A stretch of DNA of 50,224 nucleotides. Source: a virus. Each line of letters opens with the position of its first letter. Within the stretch, counting starts at the first letter, position 1. The translations under genes were made by a program, and so were the position numbers. The notes below the pieces were generated by a model. That model was not told the origin of the DNA. It ran no database searches and saw only the letters and a program-made list of their open reading frames with translations. Below are positions 6,992-15,172 of the stretch, piece after piece. The DNA lies in IMG/VR virus record IMGVR_UViG_3300013100_000003, positions 1 to 50,224 of that record; one strand, given 5' to 3'.

Positions 6992-7181
6992 AAGTGGGCA
7001 TTAGATGAAAGCGGGTTTCCTCCCGGATTTATCGCAATCATCACTGCCGCTGTCAACAGCGTATGACGTTAAACCGCTCGCCAATGAATGCAAACGGGAA
7101 AGGGCGTTAAATCTACGTTAGGCCGATGAGTTCAACTGGCAATAAAGAACTGACAGCCGGGAAAGTCCGGCCACGAATTAA
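6992..7181. other. Spacer between tRNA genes with small hairpins
   Basis: No gene. It has small hairpins such as CGCTG-TCAA-CAGCG near 7052-7065 and CGGG-TTTCCT-CCCG near 7012. It may be part of the tRNA precursor. Confidence 0.5.
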
Positions 7182-7270
7182 GGCGGGTTGTCAGAGCGGC
7201 TTATTGAAGTTGACTGCTAATCAACCGGGGCGCAAGTCCCGCAGAGGTTCGAATCCTCTACCCGCCGCCA
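7182..7270 (+). tRNA. tRNA-Ser (GCT)
   Basis: 89 nt. Acceptor GGCGGGT/ACCCGCC is perfect. The anticodon loop contains GCT. A long class II variable arm (GGGGCGCAAGTCCC) is present, then T-arm AGAGG-TTCGAAT-CCTCT, discriminator G and encoded CCA. It decodes AGC/AGT. Confidence 0.95.
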
Positions 7271-7277
7271 AAAAAAA

Positions 7278-7347
7278 GACAGCTTACGCCAGTGAATAGA
7301 GCGGCCCGTCAGGGTGGGCGGAGGTGAGACACCTTCAGCTGTCACCA
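7278..7347 (+). ncRNA. tRNA-like element without a canonical T-loop
   Basis: 70 nt. The ends form a perfect 7-bp acceptor-like stem (GACAGCT 7278-7284 / AGCTGTC 7337-7343) followed by ACCA. Inside are a GCC/GGC arm, a CCGTC/GGCGG arm with a 6-base loop, and AGGTG/CACCT with a 3-base loop. The order mimics a cloverleaf, but there is no TTCRA T-loop and no clear anticodon. It could be a decayed tRNA or a tRNA mimic. It starts 8 bp after tRNA-Ser. Confidence 0.5.
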
Positions 7348-7352
7348 GATTT

Positions 7353-7491
7353 GCTCGTTTCTGAATTGCATTTTAGGGAAAGACTTTTAGCGATGCGCAT
7401 CGCTTTAAGGGCAATAACCTTGATGTAATGGGATCAGATGTTGTGGGTTGATCTCCACGGTGCCGGGGTTCGAGTCCCTGGGCGAGCGCCA
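7353..7491 (+). tRNA. Unusual tRNA-like element with a long insertion
   Basis: The 3' part is convincing: T-arm CGGGG-TTCGAGT-CCCTG, then GGCGAGC, G and CCA. The only matching 5' acceptor strand is GCTCGTT at 7353-7359 (7 pairs, two of them G-T), giving 139 nt, about 63 more than a normal tRNA. Between them are a 16-nt perfect palindrome (near 7389-7404), TGAT/ATCA, and GTGGG-TTGATC-TCCAC, whose loop could show GAT (Ile) or TGA (Ser). It may be a tRNA with an insertion, a pseudo-tRNA or a tRNA mimic. Confidence 0.5.
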
Positions 7492-7506
7492 AACAGAGGC
7501 TTTAAG

Positions 7507-7629
7507 ATGGACGAATTCGATTTAGACGATGCAGCACTTGAGGCCGCAGAGCGTAAAGCTACTGAAGTAGCAGACCGAGCGCCGGAAATTGATGATTCCG
7601 AGTCGGAATGTGAAGGTTGTAAGATTTAA
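7507..7629 (+). CDS. 40-residue acidic peptide
   Basis: MDEFDLDDAALEAAERKATE then a Glu/Asp-rich tail with two Cys (CEGC) near the end. It starts 16 bp after the last tRNA-like element. AGAGGC lies 11 bases upstream of ATG 7507. A longer frame from 7438 would begin inside the tRNA-like RNA and is rejected. The composition looks like a real protein and not a chance frame; function unknown. Confidence 0.5.
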   Translation: MDEFDLDDAALEAAERKATEVADRAPEIDDSESECEGCKI

Positions 7630-7898
7630 TTTTGTTGGCGGGAGGGTGGTATATCAACTACCTGGGCTTTAGCGGTTTGACGGAGATGAATCTCCTCTTC
7701 TCCCTTACGGGATAGCACCGCGAGCAGAGACGAAAATTGATATAGCCTATCATAATGACACTGTTACGAATGAACCATCATTGCGTAACATCGCGAGCAC
7801 AGCGACGGCGAAATAGTGCAACGACTTAACCCGCTTCGGCGGGTTTTGTCGTTTATGGGATTCAGTGTATTATGACGCTTCAAACAGGAGAGAAATCA
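7630..7898. other. Structured leader upstream of the terminase operon
   Basis: No gene. It contains GGAGAT-GA-ATCTCC (near 7682-7695), a long stem GTTACG+AATGA / TCATT+CGTAAC at 7763-7789, and two imperfect copies of CGCGAGCA(C/G)AG (near 7720 and 7792). TATCATAAT at 7748-7756 could serve as a -10, but no -35 fits. A terminator follows at 7821. A late promoter is expected here but not proven. Confidence 0.5.
7821..7853 (+). terminator. Intrinsic terminator before the terminase genes
   Basis: AACCCGC-TTCG-GCGGGTT with a UUCG loop followed by TTTGTCG; outer ACGAC/GTCGT can extend the stem. It separates the tRNA region from the late operon, whose promoter would then lie in 7854-7885 or be reached by read-through. 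Confidence 0.85.
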
Positions 7899-8426
7899 AT
7901 GTCTACACCATCAAAGGATTTCAGCAATTTTAGCCGCCTCTATAAGCGCCGATTCAGCGACGTTATAGGAACAAACCAGCTGACCAATCAGCAGCTATTC
8001 GACCTCATCACATCATATTTCGCATGGGCCGAAAACAACCCGCTGAACACGCCAGAAACGGCGAACTTCCAGGGCCGGGTTTACCAGGGCGAGGCGAAGA
8101 AGATCAGGCCATTCACGATCACCAGCCTTTGCTTGTTCCTGAACATTACGCCTAAGACCTGGCGCGAGTGGAAAAAGTTCGAAAGCACCGACGACGAGAA
8201 GGAGCGCCTAAAGATCCTGGAATTTGCGGAGAGCATCATTCATGAGCAGAAATACACAGCGGCAATGATTGGCGTGTTCAACCCTAATTTCGTAATGAAA
8301 GATCTGAACATGGACGTTAGCACTGTTAAAAACGTTGGCGATCCTGACAACCCGATTCAGCACAATCACAGCGGCTCTCTGACGCTGGATGCTGAGGCGA
8401 TTCAAAACCTGGTGAGTAAGCTCTGA
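7899..8426 (+). CDS. terS: Terminase small subunit
   Basis: 175 aa from ATG 7899, preceded by AGGAGAG; an in-frame ATG at 7872 has no ribosome site. The central region holds a helix-turn-helix-like segment (FTITSLCLFLNITPKTWREW, about residues 77-96) and a long acidic helix. Small terminase subunits bind the packaging site and feed DNA to the large subunit. The stop overlaps the terL start (TGATG), which also supports the call. Confidence 0.85.
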   Translation: MSTPSKDFSNFSRLYKRRFSDVIGTNQLTNQQLFDLITSYFAWAENNPLNTPETANFQGRVYQGEAKKIRPFTITSLCLFLNITPKTWREWKKFESTDDEKERLKILEFAESIIHEQKYTAAMIGVFNPNFVMKDLNMDVSTVKNVGDPDNPIQHNHSGSLTLDAEAIQNLVSKL

Positions 8427-10009
8427 TGGGTGAAATGCTTGAATGGGAAGAATTGAGCTATGCAGAAAAGATGCTCCTCAAGCAGTTGAGCGAAGCGGAT
8501 TTTCTGACGTTTCAGCGTATCTTTTTCCAGTTGCTGCAGGGCGACAAGTGGTCTGTTAACTGGCATCACCGGGTTATTGCTAAAACCGTTGAGGAGGTTA
8601 TCAGCGGGAACTTTGAGGGCAGGCCGCGCAACAAGGTTATCAACGTTCCACCGGGGAGCGGCAAAACTGAGATGTTGAGTATCCATGCGCCCGTATGGAC
8701 GGTAATCAAGTCGCGCAAGGTGCGAAACCTGAACATCTCGTTCTCTGACACGCTGGCTAAGCGTAACAGTCGCCGCACGCGTGAGATCATCTCCTCAAGA
8801 GAATTTCAGGAGCTTTGGCCTTTCGCTATCGGCCTGAACCAGGCTGATGAGTGGCAGCTACTTAATCCGAACGGAAAGACGCGTGCAGAGGTCATATCCC
8901 GATCAGCAGCCGGACAGATTACCGGCTCGCGTGCAGGATACCCTACTCGCGACTTTAGCGGCCTGATCAACCTGGATGACTTCGACAAGCCGTCCGACGT
9001 GTTCAGTGAGGTGCGAAGGAAGAAGCAGCACGAATTGCTATCAAACACTATCCGATCTCGACGCGGGAACAAGTCTAAAGACTACTCAACACCAATCATG
9101 GCGATACAGCAAAGGCTTCACGTCGATGATTCAAGCGCATTCATGCTGGCTGGGAAAATGGGTATGCCGTTTGACCTCATCAAGATCCCGGCGCTGGTGA
9201 ACGAGGATTATATTGATAGTCTGCCAGACTGGATCAGGGACGATTGCTGGAAGTGCGTTAAAGACAGCGAGAAGATGCGCGGCTACTGGTCATATTGGCC
9301 CGAAAACGAATACGTTGGAGATCTGATAGCGCTTTGGGACATCGACGATTACACGTTCCAGAGCCAATACATGCAAAACCCGATCAGCCTGGGCGGTAAC
9401 GTATTCCTGGGGGACTGGTGGCGCTTCTATGGCGCTGAGGGTGCCGATACAGCACCTCGCCCGGAAAGGTTTGAATATCGCTTTATCACGGCTGATACAG
9501 CGCAGAAAATCAAAGAGCATAATGACTGGTCTGTTTTCTGCCTTTGGGGGAAGTATGAGGGCAAGCTGTACCTGATAGACATGGTTCGCGGTAAGTGGGA
9601 AGCGCCGGAGCTGTCTACTAACTTTGAGGCGTTTATCAACGAAGCAGCCAGAATGAACTATTCAGATGGCTATCTGAGAACGATCTACGTTGAGGATAAG
9701 TCGAGCGGTACTGGTTTGATCCAGGACGTCGGAAAGCGCTCGCCTGTTGCGATAACTCCACTGCAGCGAAGCAAGGACAAGGCTACACGCGCCAAAGATG
9801 CACAGCCAGCCGTTAAGGCCGGTAAAATCCTGCTTCCTGATGATGCTAAGTGGCTCCCGGAGTTTCTGGCTGAACACTCTGCATTCACGTATGATGATAC
9901 GCACGCACACGACGACATAGTTGATAACACCATTGACGCTGCAACGCTTGAGCTGATGGTTGGTAACAACTCAATTGAACGCCTTAAGGCGCTTGTAGGT
10001 AAGGATTAA
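8426..10009 (+). CDS. terL: Terminase large subunit
   Basis: 527 aa packaging motor. The N-terminal ATPase has Walker A PPGSGKT (residues 75-81), an adenine/Arg region SRRTREI and a Walker-B-like LINLDD. The C-terminal RNase-H-type nuclease starts at ITADT (Asp 357) and ends with HAHDDIVDNTID. It translocates DNA into proheads and cuts concatemers. The family with DUF1073 portals is usually headful-packaging, in line with circular permutation. Confidence 0.95.
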   Translation: MGEMLEWEELSYAEKMLLKQLSEADFLTFQRIFFQLLQGDKWSVNWHHRVIAKTVEEVISGNFEGRPRNKVINVPPGSGKTEMLSIHAPVWTVIKSRKVRNLNISFSDTLAKRNSRRTREIISSREFQELWPFAIGLNQADEWQLLNPNGKTRAEVISRSAAGQITGSRAGYPTRDFSGLINLDDFDKPSDVFSEVRRKKQHELLSNTIRSRRGNKSKDYSTPIMAIQQRLHVDDSSAFMLAGKMGMPFDLIKIPALVNEDYIDSLPDWIRDDCWKCVKDSEKMRGYWSYWPENEYVGDLIALWDIDDYTFQSQYMQNPISLGGNVFLGDWWRFYGAEGADTAPRPERFEYRFITADTAQKIKEHNDWSVFCLWGKYEGKLYLIDMVRGKWEAPELSTNFEAFINEAARMNYSDGYLRTIYVEDKSSGTGLIQDVGKRSPVAITPLQRSKDKATRAKDAQPAVKAGKILLPDDAKWLPEFLAEHSAFTYDDTHAHDDIVDNTIDAATLELMVGNNSIERLKALVGKD

Positions 10010-10014
10010 AGCCA

Positions 10015-11331
10015 ATGGCAGCAAAGAAGAAAGCAGTTAAGTCAGCACCGGCTGATGCTCGCTTAGACAGCTATCAAGAGATTTTCCTGAACGTTGGTAC
10101 GGCTGGAGACCCGTTCAATTACGGCGGCATTGGCGCGGCTCGAATCATGAGACGCCCGGAGCTTGAGCGGATATATATGTCTGACGGCGTAGGACGTCGC
10201 ATTGTCGATATCGTTCCTGAGGAGATGATGCGCAGCGGGTTTAACGTTGAGGGCATCGACAACATGGATGAGGTTAAGTCGAAGTGGGACGCTATCGACG
10301 CAACCAACAAACTCACTGATGCAATGATCTGGGCGCGTCTTTTCGGCGGCTCAATCGTTATTATGGGTATTGATGACGGCAGCGCGAATCTATCAGAGCC
10401 AGCGGGTGAAGGTGAGATAGATTTTCTGCGAGTGTATGACCGCTATTCAGCACAGGTTTATGCTCGCGAAGAAAACAGCCTATTGAAGAATTTCGGAGAG
10501 CCAACCATCTGGGAAATCACTCCGATGGTTGGCCCTACCTATTACGTTCACGCATCACGCTGTATCGTCTTTGACGGAGAGCGAGTGCCAGAGCGAGTGC
10601 GCCAGCGTAATAACGGATGGGGAGCATCAATCCTGCAGTGCCTGTCTGGTGCCCTGAAAGATTTCGGCATCTCTCATCAGATGGCTACCAGCCTGTTAGC
10701 CAGAAAGCAGCAGGGCGTCTGGGGCATCAAAGATCTTTCTATGATGTGCCGTGACCGTGACGGCAAGGTGATCCTGAAAGAGCGCCTGAACCAGGTTGAT
10801 ATGACTCGTGGAAATAACAACTCAATCGCGCTGGATGCTGACACAGAAACTTACACCCTGCTTAACGGCGATCTTTCCGGTGTAAAAGACGTTATCGGTG
10901 AGAAGAAAAACCTGTTAACCATGCTGACCGGCATTCATGAATCGATCCTGACAGGCGAGAATGTCAGCGGCATAAACGCGAACGAAAACACGGCGCTCGC
11001 CTCATTCCATCAGCTGATCGAGCGTTCTCAGGTTGACGTAGCCAGGCCTGCAATTGAGATCCTGCTAAATCGAATGGGCCTGAATGCAGAAAGCTGGAAG
11101 ATCGAATTCAATCCGCTCTCTGTTGAAAGTGACGCTCAGAAAGCAGATCGCCTGCAGAAAGAAGCCGATGCTGATACCAAATATGAGGCCGCTCAGATCC
11201 TTGATGCTGACGAGTTGCGCGACACCCTCAGAAAGCGCGGACACTACGTCATGAAGGATGGGGCGGCAGACATTAAGGAGTCGCAAAACGATCCAGATAA
11301 AGACGCGGAGATTCTGAACAATGCGACTTAA
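10015..11331 (+). CDS. Portal protein, DUF1073 family
   Basis: 438 aa. It has the family's opening (YQEIFLNVGTAGDPFNYGG), MSDGVGRRIVDIVPEEMMR, WARLFGGS and GLNAESWKIEFNPL. It forms the dodecameric ring through which DNA enters and leaves the head. Some DUF1073 proteins carry an extra Acb1-like 2H phosphodiesterase domain; the HxT/HxS motifs of that domain are absent here and the length fits portal only. It lies 5 bp after terL and overlaps the next gene by 11 bp. Confidence 0.93.
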   Translation: MAAKKKAVKSAPADARLDSYQEIFLNVGTAGDPFNYGGIGAARIMRRPELERIYMSDGVGRRIVDIVPEEMMRSGFNVEGIDNMDEVKSKWDAIDATNKLTDAMIWARLFGGSIVIMGIDDGSANLSEPAGEGEIDFLRVYDRYSAQVYAREENSLLKNFGEPTIWEITPMVGPTYYVHASRCIVFDGERVPERVRQRNNGWGASILQCLSGALKDFGISHQMATSLLARKQQGVWGIKDLSMMCRDRDGKVILKERLNQVDMTRGNNNSIALDADTETYTLLNGDLSGVKDVIGEKKNLLTMLTGIHESILTGENVSGINANENTALASFHQLIERSQVDVARPAIEILLNRMGLNAESWKIEFNPLSVESDAQKADRLQKEADADTKYEAAQILDADELRDTLRKRGHYVMKDGAADIKESQNDPDKDAEILNNAT

Positions 11332-12172
11332 GCGGATTATTCCTGAATGGAAGAGGCCAAAAGCCTCAGAGCGCGAGCTTTCATCTTCCCTCAAGTCTGC
11401 CGTTAGCGATCTGATTAAGGAGGCGAAAGCCTCTTTAAATGAGGTGGATCTATCCGACGCTTACCGCTACGACAGCGAGGAAACTGAAGAGGATCGCAGC
11501 ATCCGGGCCGATGGGATTCTTGATGATCTGCAGGGAGTTTTTGCTCACCTAAAGGCCGTCGCCAACTCCCGGCTTGCGGGGCCGATAGCCAGCCTGCCTC
11601 GCATCTTCTCTCGCGTGTCTCTGTTTAACGATTCTCAGTGGCGCAGGGTTATCAAGATATCAACTGGATTCAATTTCCCCGCGAGCCGTGACCGTGAGTC
11701 TACTGGCCTGGGAATAAATGCCTACAGGGAGGAGCCGTGGTTAGATGGGATGCAGAGCGTTTGGGTTAGCAACGCATCAGATTTAATTAAGTCGCTCCCT
11801 GACGGCATGGAATCGCAGATAAAGCAGCTGGTAAAAAACTCCGTCATTAACGGCGGCAGCGCGAGCAACCTTGCAGACCAGATCGAGAAGATTTTCAACA
11901 CTACCCGATATCGCGCAGAGCTGATTGCCATAGACCAGATTCAAAAGGCAAATGCAGCGCTCACGGAGCAACGCCAGCGCGATGTTGGAGTCACCGGGTA
12001 TGTTTGGCGGGGCGTGGAAGATGGGCGGGAGCGTGTCGCTCACAAACTCAGGGAGGGTAAACATTTTGATTGGGATTCGCCACCGCCTGACGGGCATCCG
12101 GGCCAGCCAGTAAGATGCCGATGCTGGGCTGAACCTGACTTTAGCGGGACGTTGTTTGATATCGGCGAGTAA
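11321..12172 (+). CDS. Minor head protein, Mu gpF / SPP1 gp7-like
   Basis: 283 aa. The C-terminal third carries the family signature: TRYRAELIAIDQIQKANA, a WRGVEDGRERVAH segment and the Cys-rich end HPGQPVRCRCWAEP. It is an internal or vertex head morphogenesis protein, always next to the portal. The start overlaps the portal end by 11 bp. Confidence 0.92.
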   Translation: MRLKRIIPEWKRPKASERELSSSLKSAVSDLIKEAKASLNEVDLSDAYRYDSEETEEDRSIRADGILDDLQGVFAHLKAVANSRLAGPIASLPRIFSRVSLFNDSQWRRVIKISTGFNFPASRDRESTGLGINAYREEPWLDGMQSVWVSNASDLIKSLPDGMESQIKQLVKNSVINGGSASNLADQIEKIFNTTRYRAELIAIDQIQKANAALTEQRQRDVGVTGYVWRGVEDGRERVAHKLREGKHFDWDSPPPDGHPGQPVRCRCWAEPDFSGTLFDIGE

Positions 12173-12203
12173 TGCATAATGCAGGCAATAACAAAGAGGG
12201 TTA

Positions 12204-13370
12204 ATGATGACAATCAGATACGACAACGCATCCATTAAGGCGCGACTTGATGAGGCTGGATATTTGCGCGATGAGCCAGTCGTTGCCCGTACCGGCACAC
12301 TGACTTATTTTGAGCGGGACGGGAAAAAGCGAGTTGAATTGCGTCGAGCTGCAGAGGTGTTTCACGCTGACTCGCTTGATTCTTTCGTAGGTCAGGCCAT
12401 CACCATCGGGCATGGCGCTATGGTCAATGCGAAGAACTTCAAAAAACACGGCGTTGGAACGGCACTGGAGCGAGGCAGGCAGGATGGCGAAAACGTCCGA
12501 GTTCCAATCATCATCCAGGATGATCGCGCCGTATCAGCAGCCAGAGAGCAGAAATTAAACTCTCTGTCAGTAGGCTATAACGTGAATTACATCCCTCGTC
12601 CGGGAATGTGGAATAGCGCCACTGATGAAGTTATCTATGATGACGAGCGCAGCGACGAGAAAGGCGATCAGACTTTCATCGGGAAAGAGTGGGTTCACTT
12701 CGACGGTGAGCAAACTGATATCCGCGTCAATCATATCGCACTGGTAAAGAAAGGCCGTGCAGGAGCGATTGCTCGCCTTAACCTAGACGGCGATGAAGAA
12801 TTTGATTACACTGACGGCGATAAACAATCCACCAAAGGCGACAAGATGAAAACGATCCGTTTAGATAGTGGCGTTGAGGTTGAAGTTGACGAGCACCTGG
12901 CGTCACACATTGAAAACCTTGCGTCAAAACTTGAGCAGGAAAAAACCCGCGCTGATTCGCTCAATAGCGAAAAGACCAGCCTGCAGGTTAAGCACGACAC
13001 TTTACAGGCAACTGTAGACGGTATCCCGGCGCAGCTGGAGCAGGCTCGTAATGATGCAGCTCAGGCCGTCAAAGAGCGTGGCACGCTGGAGGCAACCGCT
13101 GCTAAGTTCGGCGTAGCCGTTAATGCAGAGATGAAAGATCTGGATATCAAAAAAGCTGTTATCGGCAAGACTTCAAAGATCAATCTCGACGGCAAGGATG
13201 ATAATTACGTCTCAGCATTATTTGATCTGGCGTCTGAGTCCGTGCCGGGCATTTCACGTCAGCGCGAACAAACCCGCGCCGATTCATTCCGTGGTGATTC
13301 TGCCGGTTCCGCTGCAAGCGAAGCACGCGCAAAAATGACCAGCCGCATTCTGAATAAAGAGGCTAAATAA
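12204..13370 (+). CDS. DUF2213 prohead protease with scaffold tail
   Basis: 388 aa. Residues 1-200 form the DUF2213 domain with features of a serine prohead protease: LNSLSVGYNVN (candidate nucleophile Ser) and VNHIALVKKGRAG (candidate His). Residues 215-310 are a Glu/Lys-rich coiled coil typical of scaffolds. So protease and scaffold are fused, and the scaffold would be removed by self-cleavage. Start ATGATG at 12204/12207 is preceded by GAGGGT. A probable internal start at 12846 is listed separately. Confidence 0.88.
   Translation: MMTIRYDNASIKARLDEAGYLRDEPVVARTGTLTYFERDGKKRVELRRAAEVFHADSLDSFVGQAITIGHGAMVNAKNFKKHGVGTALERGRQDGENVRVPIIIQDDRAVSAAREQKLNSLSVGYNVNYIPRPGMWNSATDEVIYDDERSDEKGDQTFIGKEWVHFDGEQTDIRVNHIALVKKGRAGAIARLNLDGDEEFDYTDGDKQSTKGDKMKTIRLDSGVEVEVDEHLASHIENLASKLEQEKTRADSLNSEKTSLQVKHDTLQATVDGIPAQLEQARNDAAQAVKERGTLEATAAKFGVAVNAEMKDLDIKKAVIGKTSKINLDGKDDNYVSALFDLASESVPGISRQREQTRADSFRGDSAGSAASEARAKMTSRILNKEAK
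12846..13370 (+). CDS. Possible internal-start scaffold product
   Basis: In-frame ATG at codon 215 of the DUF2213 gene, 8 bases after AAAGG, right at the boundary where protease ends and coiled coil begins. It would give a 174-aa free scaffold, the arrangement known from lambda C/Nu3. It is inferred only from position and ribosome site. Confidence 0.4.
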   Translation: MKTIRLDSGVEVEVDEHLASHIENLASKLEQEKTRADSLNSEKTSLQVKHDTLQATVDGIPAQLEQARNDAAQAVKERGTLEATAAKFGVAVNAEMKDLDIKKAVIGKTSKINLDGKDDNYVSALFDLASESVPGISRQREQTRADSFRGDSAGSAASEARAKMTSRILNKEAK

Positions 13371-13371
13371 T

Positions 13372-13881
13372 ATGGCTGTACAAACTGCAACTACACTACG
13401 TATGGCTATCGCTCATCTGGGTATGATCGCCGATACGTCACTGCGTCAGGTTGATGGCGCTACCGCTGCAGCTGATCAGGTTTTGGTTGGGCGTCCTGTA
13501 ATCGTTACCCGAAACGATAACCACACGAAAGTAACTCGCCATATGGCGTCAGGCGATCTGACCGCACTGTCAGGCAAGCTGATTGGCGTTACCATGCATT
13601 CGCATTGGGCTAACGTTCAAGGCTTCTATGCCAAAGGCGATGCAGTGAACGTGATCCGCGTGGGCCGCGTCTGGGCTATTACCAACATGAACGCCGCTCC
13701 TGTAGCCGGTACTGTTGCTCAGGTGGCGATTGTTGATGGCTCTCCAGTTTTCACCAACACTGGCGGCACAGCGATTCCGGGCTGGCAGTTCAGCGGTGAA
13801 TATTTCGTCGATCCGCAGGGCAACAAGATCGCTGAGGTTGAATTAACCATCCCTCAAATCGCGGCTGCTTCTGGCGCTTAA
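13372..13881 (+). CDS. Head decoration / structural cement protein
   Basis: 169 aa, beta-rich, rich in Val/Ala/Gly, with YAKGDAVNVIRVGRVW in the middle, the pattern of DUF2190-like cement proteins that trim the capsid surface. Its position between the protease-scaffold and the major capsid protein agrees. It starts one base after the previous stop region. Exact family membership is not certain. Confidence 0.8.
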   Translation: MAVQTATTLRMAIAHLGMIADTSLRQVDGATAAADQVLVGRPVIVTRNDNHTKVTRHMASGDLTALSGKLIGVTMHSHWANVQGFYAKGDAVNVIRVGRVWAITNMNAAPVAGTVAQVAIVDGSPVFTNTGGTAIPGWQFSGEYFVDPQGNKIAEVELTIPQIAAASGA

Positions 13882-13898
13882 CATTTCAATAGGTTAAT

Positions 13899-13921
13899 AT
13901 AGGGCGGTATAGTCGCCCTAT
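13899..13921 (+). other. Hairpin before the major capsid gene
   Basis: ATAGGGCG - GTATAGT - CGCCCTAT, perfect 8-bp stem without a T-run. It sits 20 bp upstream of the capsid ATG and may set 5' stability or processing of this highly expressed message. Confidence 0.65.
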
Positions 13922-13940
13922 TCCTCAGAGGATTTTAAAC

Positions 13941-14876
13941 ATGCACGAACGCTACGACGAGTTTGACCTTGAAACGATCATTGCTCAGGCAATGGCGCGG
14001 GGTCAACGTATGGACGAAGGCCAGTCTATTTTTCTGGCGCGTCAGCTCGACTACCTGAAAACCAAAGCATACGAAGTTGAATATGGCCCAATGAGCGCCC
14101 TTTCAATCTTCCCGGTAACATCAGAACTCCCTGATGATGTGATGACCTTCACCTATGGTGTTTGGGATAACGTCGGCATGGCGAAAGTGATTGCGGATTA
14201 CTCCGATGACCTGCCGTCCGTGGATGCCAACTACCGTGAAGAAACGGGCCGCATTTACCGTCTGGGTGATTCATATCATTACAGCCTGGATGAGCTGAAA
14301 GGCGCACAGCGCTCAGGCCGTGACCTGAATGCACGTAAAGCAACTGCAGCGCGTAAGGCGTTTGACACTAAGGTTAATGACCTTGTGTGGCTGGGTGATG
14401 CTGATCATCAGATCCTGGGTCTGTTCCAGCAGCCTAACATCCCGGTAGTGCCGTCTGCAGGTTGGGACACTCCAGGCGCTGCTTCTGATGAGCTGTCTCA
14501 GGCTGTGACTAACATTGCAACCCTGACTATGGGTAATCACCGCGCCAACCGTATTGTTATCCCACCATCAGCGAATAAGATTCTGTCGGCTCTTATCCCT
14601 CAGACTCAGATGACCTATCTGGATCTGTTCAATAAGACCAATCCGGGTATTACCTGGGAGCAGGCTTACGAGCTGGAAGATATCGACGGCTCAGGCACTA
14701 AGGCTGTGCTGGTGTTCGAATTCGACGCAGACAACCTGTCTATCGAAATTCCAGAGCAGTTCAACCAGTTGCCACCGCAGGCGCGTAATCTTCATTGGCA
14801 GGTGCCTTGCACCGGTAAAACTACCGGACTGACGGTTTACCGTCCGTTAACCGTGCAGGTTATCTCTGGTATTTAA
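13941..14876 (+). CDS. Major capsid protein, DUF2184 family
   Basis: 311 aa with HK97-like fold features of the DUF2184 group: an N-terminal helix with FLARQLDYLKTKAYEVEYG, then MSALSIFPV, a central YRLGDSYHYSLDELKGAQ, and the C-terminal TGKTTGLTVYRPLTVQVISGI. It forms the icosahedral shell. It is flanked by a hairpin (13899) and a strong terminator (14899), so its message is set apart from the rest. Confidence 0.92.
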   Translation: MHERYDEFDLETIIAQAMARGQRMDEGQSIFLARQLDYLKTKAYEVEYGPMSALSIFPVTSELPDDVMTFTYGVWDNVGMAKVIADYSDDLPSVDANYREETGRIYRLGDSYHYSLDELKGAQRSGRDLNARKATAARKAFDTKVNDLVWLGDADHQILGLFQQPNIPVVPSAGWDTPGAASDELSQAVTNIATLTMGNHRANRIVIPPSANKILSALIPQTQMTYLDLFNKTNPGITWEQAYELEDIDGSGTKAVLVFEFDADNLSIEIPEQFNQLPPQARNLHWQVPCTGKTTGLTVYRPLTVQVISGI

Positions 14877-14898
14877 TCGCCGGTTGAATTAACATTAG

Positions 14899-14924
14899 GG
14901 GAGCCAATTAGGCTCCCTTTTTTT
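14899..14924 (+). terminator. Terminator after the major capsid gene
   Basis: GGGAGCC-AATTA-GGCTCCC followed by seven T. Strong; it must be partial or antiterminated for the tail genes downstream to be made. Confidence 0.93.
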
Positions 14925-14947
14925 ATCCACAGAAACAGGAATAAACC

Positions 14948-15172
14948 ATGATTGTTAAAAACACCAACGCTCGCGTAGTCACCATCAGCTCTCACGTTAT
15001 CAAACCTAATTCAGTTGTGGATCTGGGTGATGAGCTGAAAGATCACAAGGGCGTTAAGATGGCGCTGTCTAAAGGCTGGTTGGTTGAGTCTGACGCTAAA
15101 GAGCTGAAAGCCTTTACCGATCCAGAAGGTGCAAAGGCTGACGCAGAAGCCGCTAAGAAAGAGAAGAAATAA
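14948..15172 (+). CDS. Small head-fibre-like protein
   Basis: 74 aa. The first 50 residues form a small beta domain (V-I-x-P-N-S-V-V-D-L pattern); the last 25 are Ala/Lys/Glu-rich helix. It resembles the 51-residue product of the next gene, hinting at duplication. Stop and next start overlap (TAATGA). A head surface or head-completion role is suggested only by position. Confidence 0.7.
   Translation: MIVKNTNARVVTISSHVIKPNSVVDLGDELKDHKGVKMALSKGWLVESDAKELKAFTDPEGAKADAEAAKKEKK

Noticed and set aside
6604-7001. Minus-strand reading frames over the region before and across tRNA-Asp
   Set aside because: They cover a clear tRNA on the plus strand, have no ribosome site and an unnatural Arg/Cys/Ser-rich composition.
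7453-7491. The tRNA 3' end as a prophage attachment site
   Set aside because: No integrase gene is visible and the element has its own matching 5' acceptor strand.
7438-7506. N-terminal extension of the acidic peptide at 7507
   Set aside because: It would translate the tRNA-like element; the ATG at 7507 follows a ribosome-site-like AGAGGC.
10015-11331. Anti-CBASS Acb1 nuclease activity in the DUF1073 protein
   Set aside because: No C-terminal 2H motifs; length and neighbours fit a portal only.
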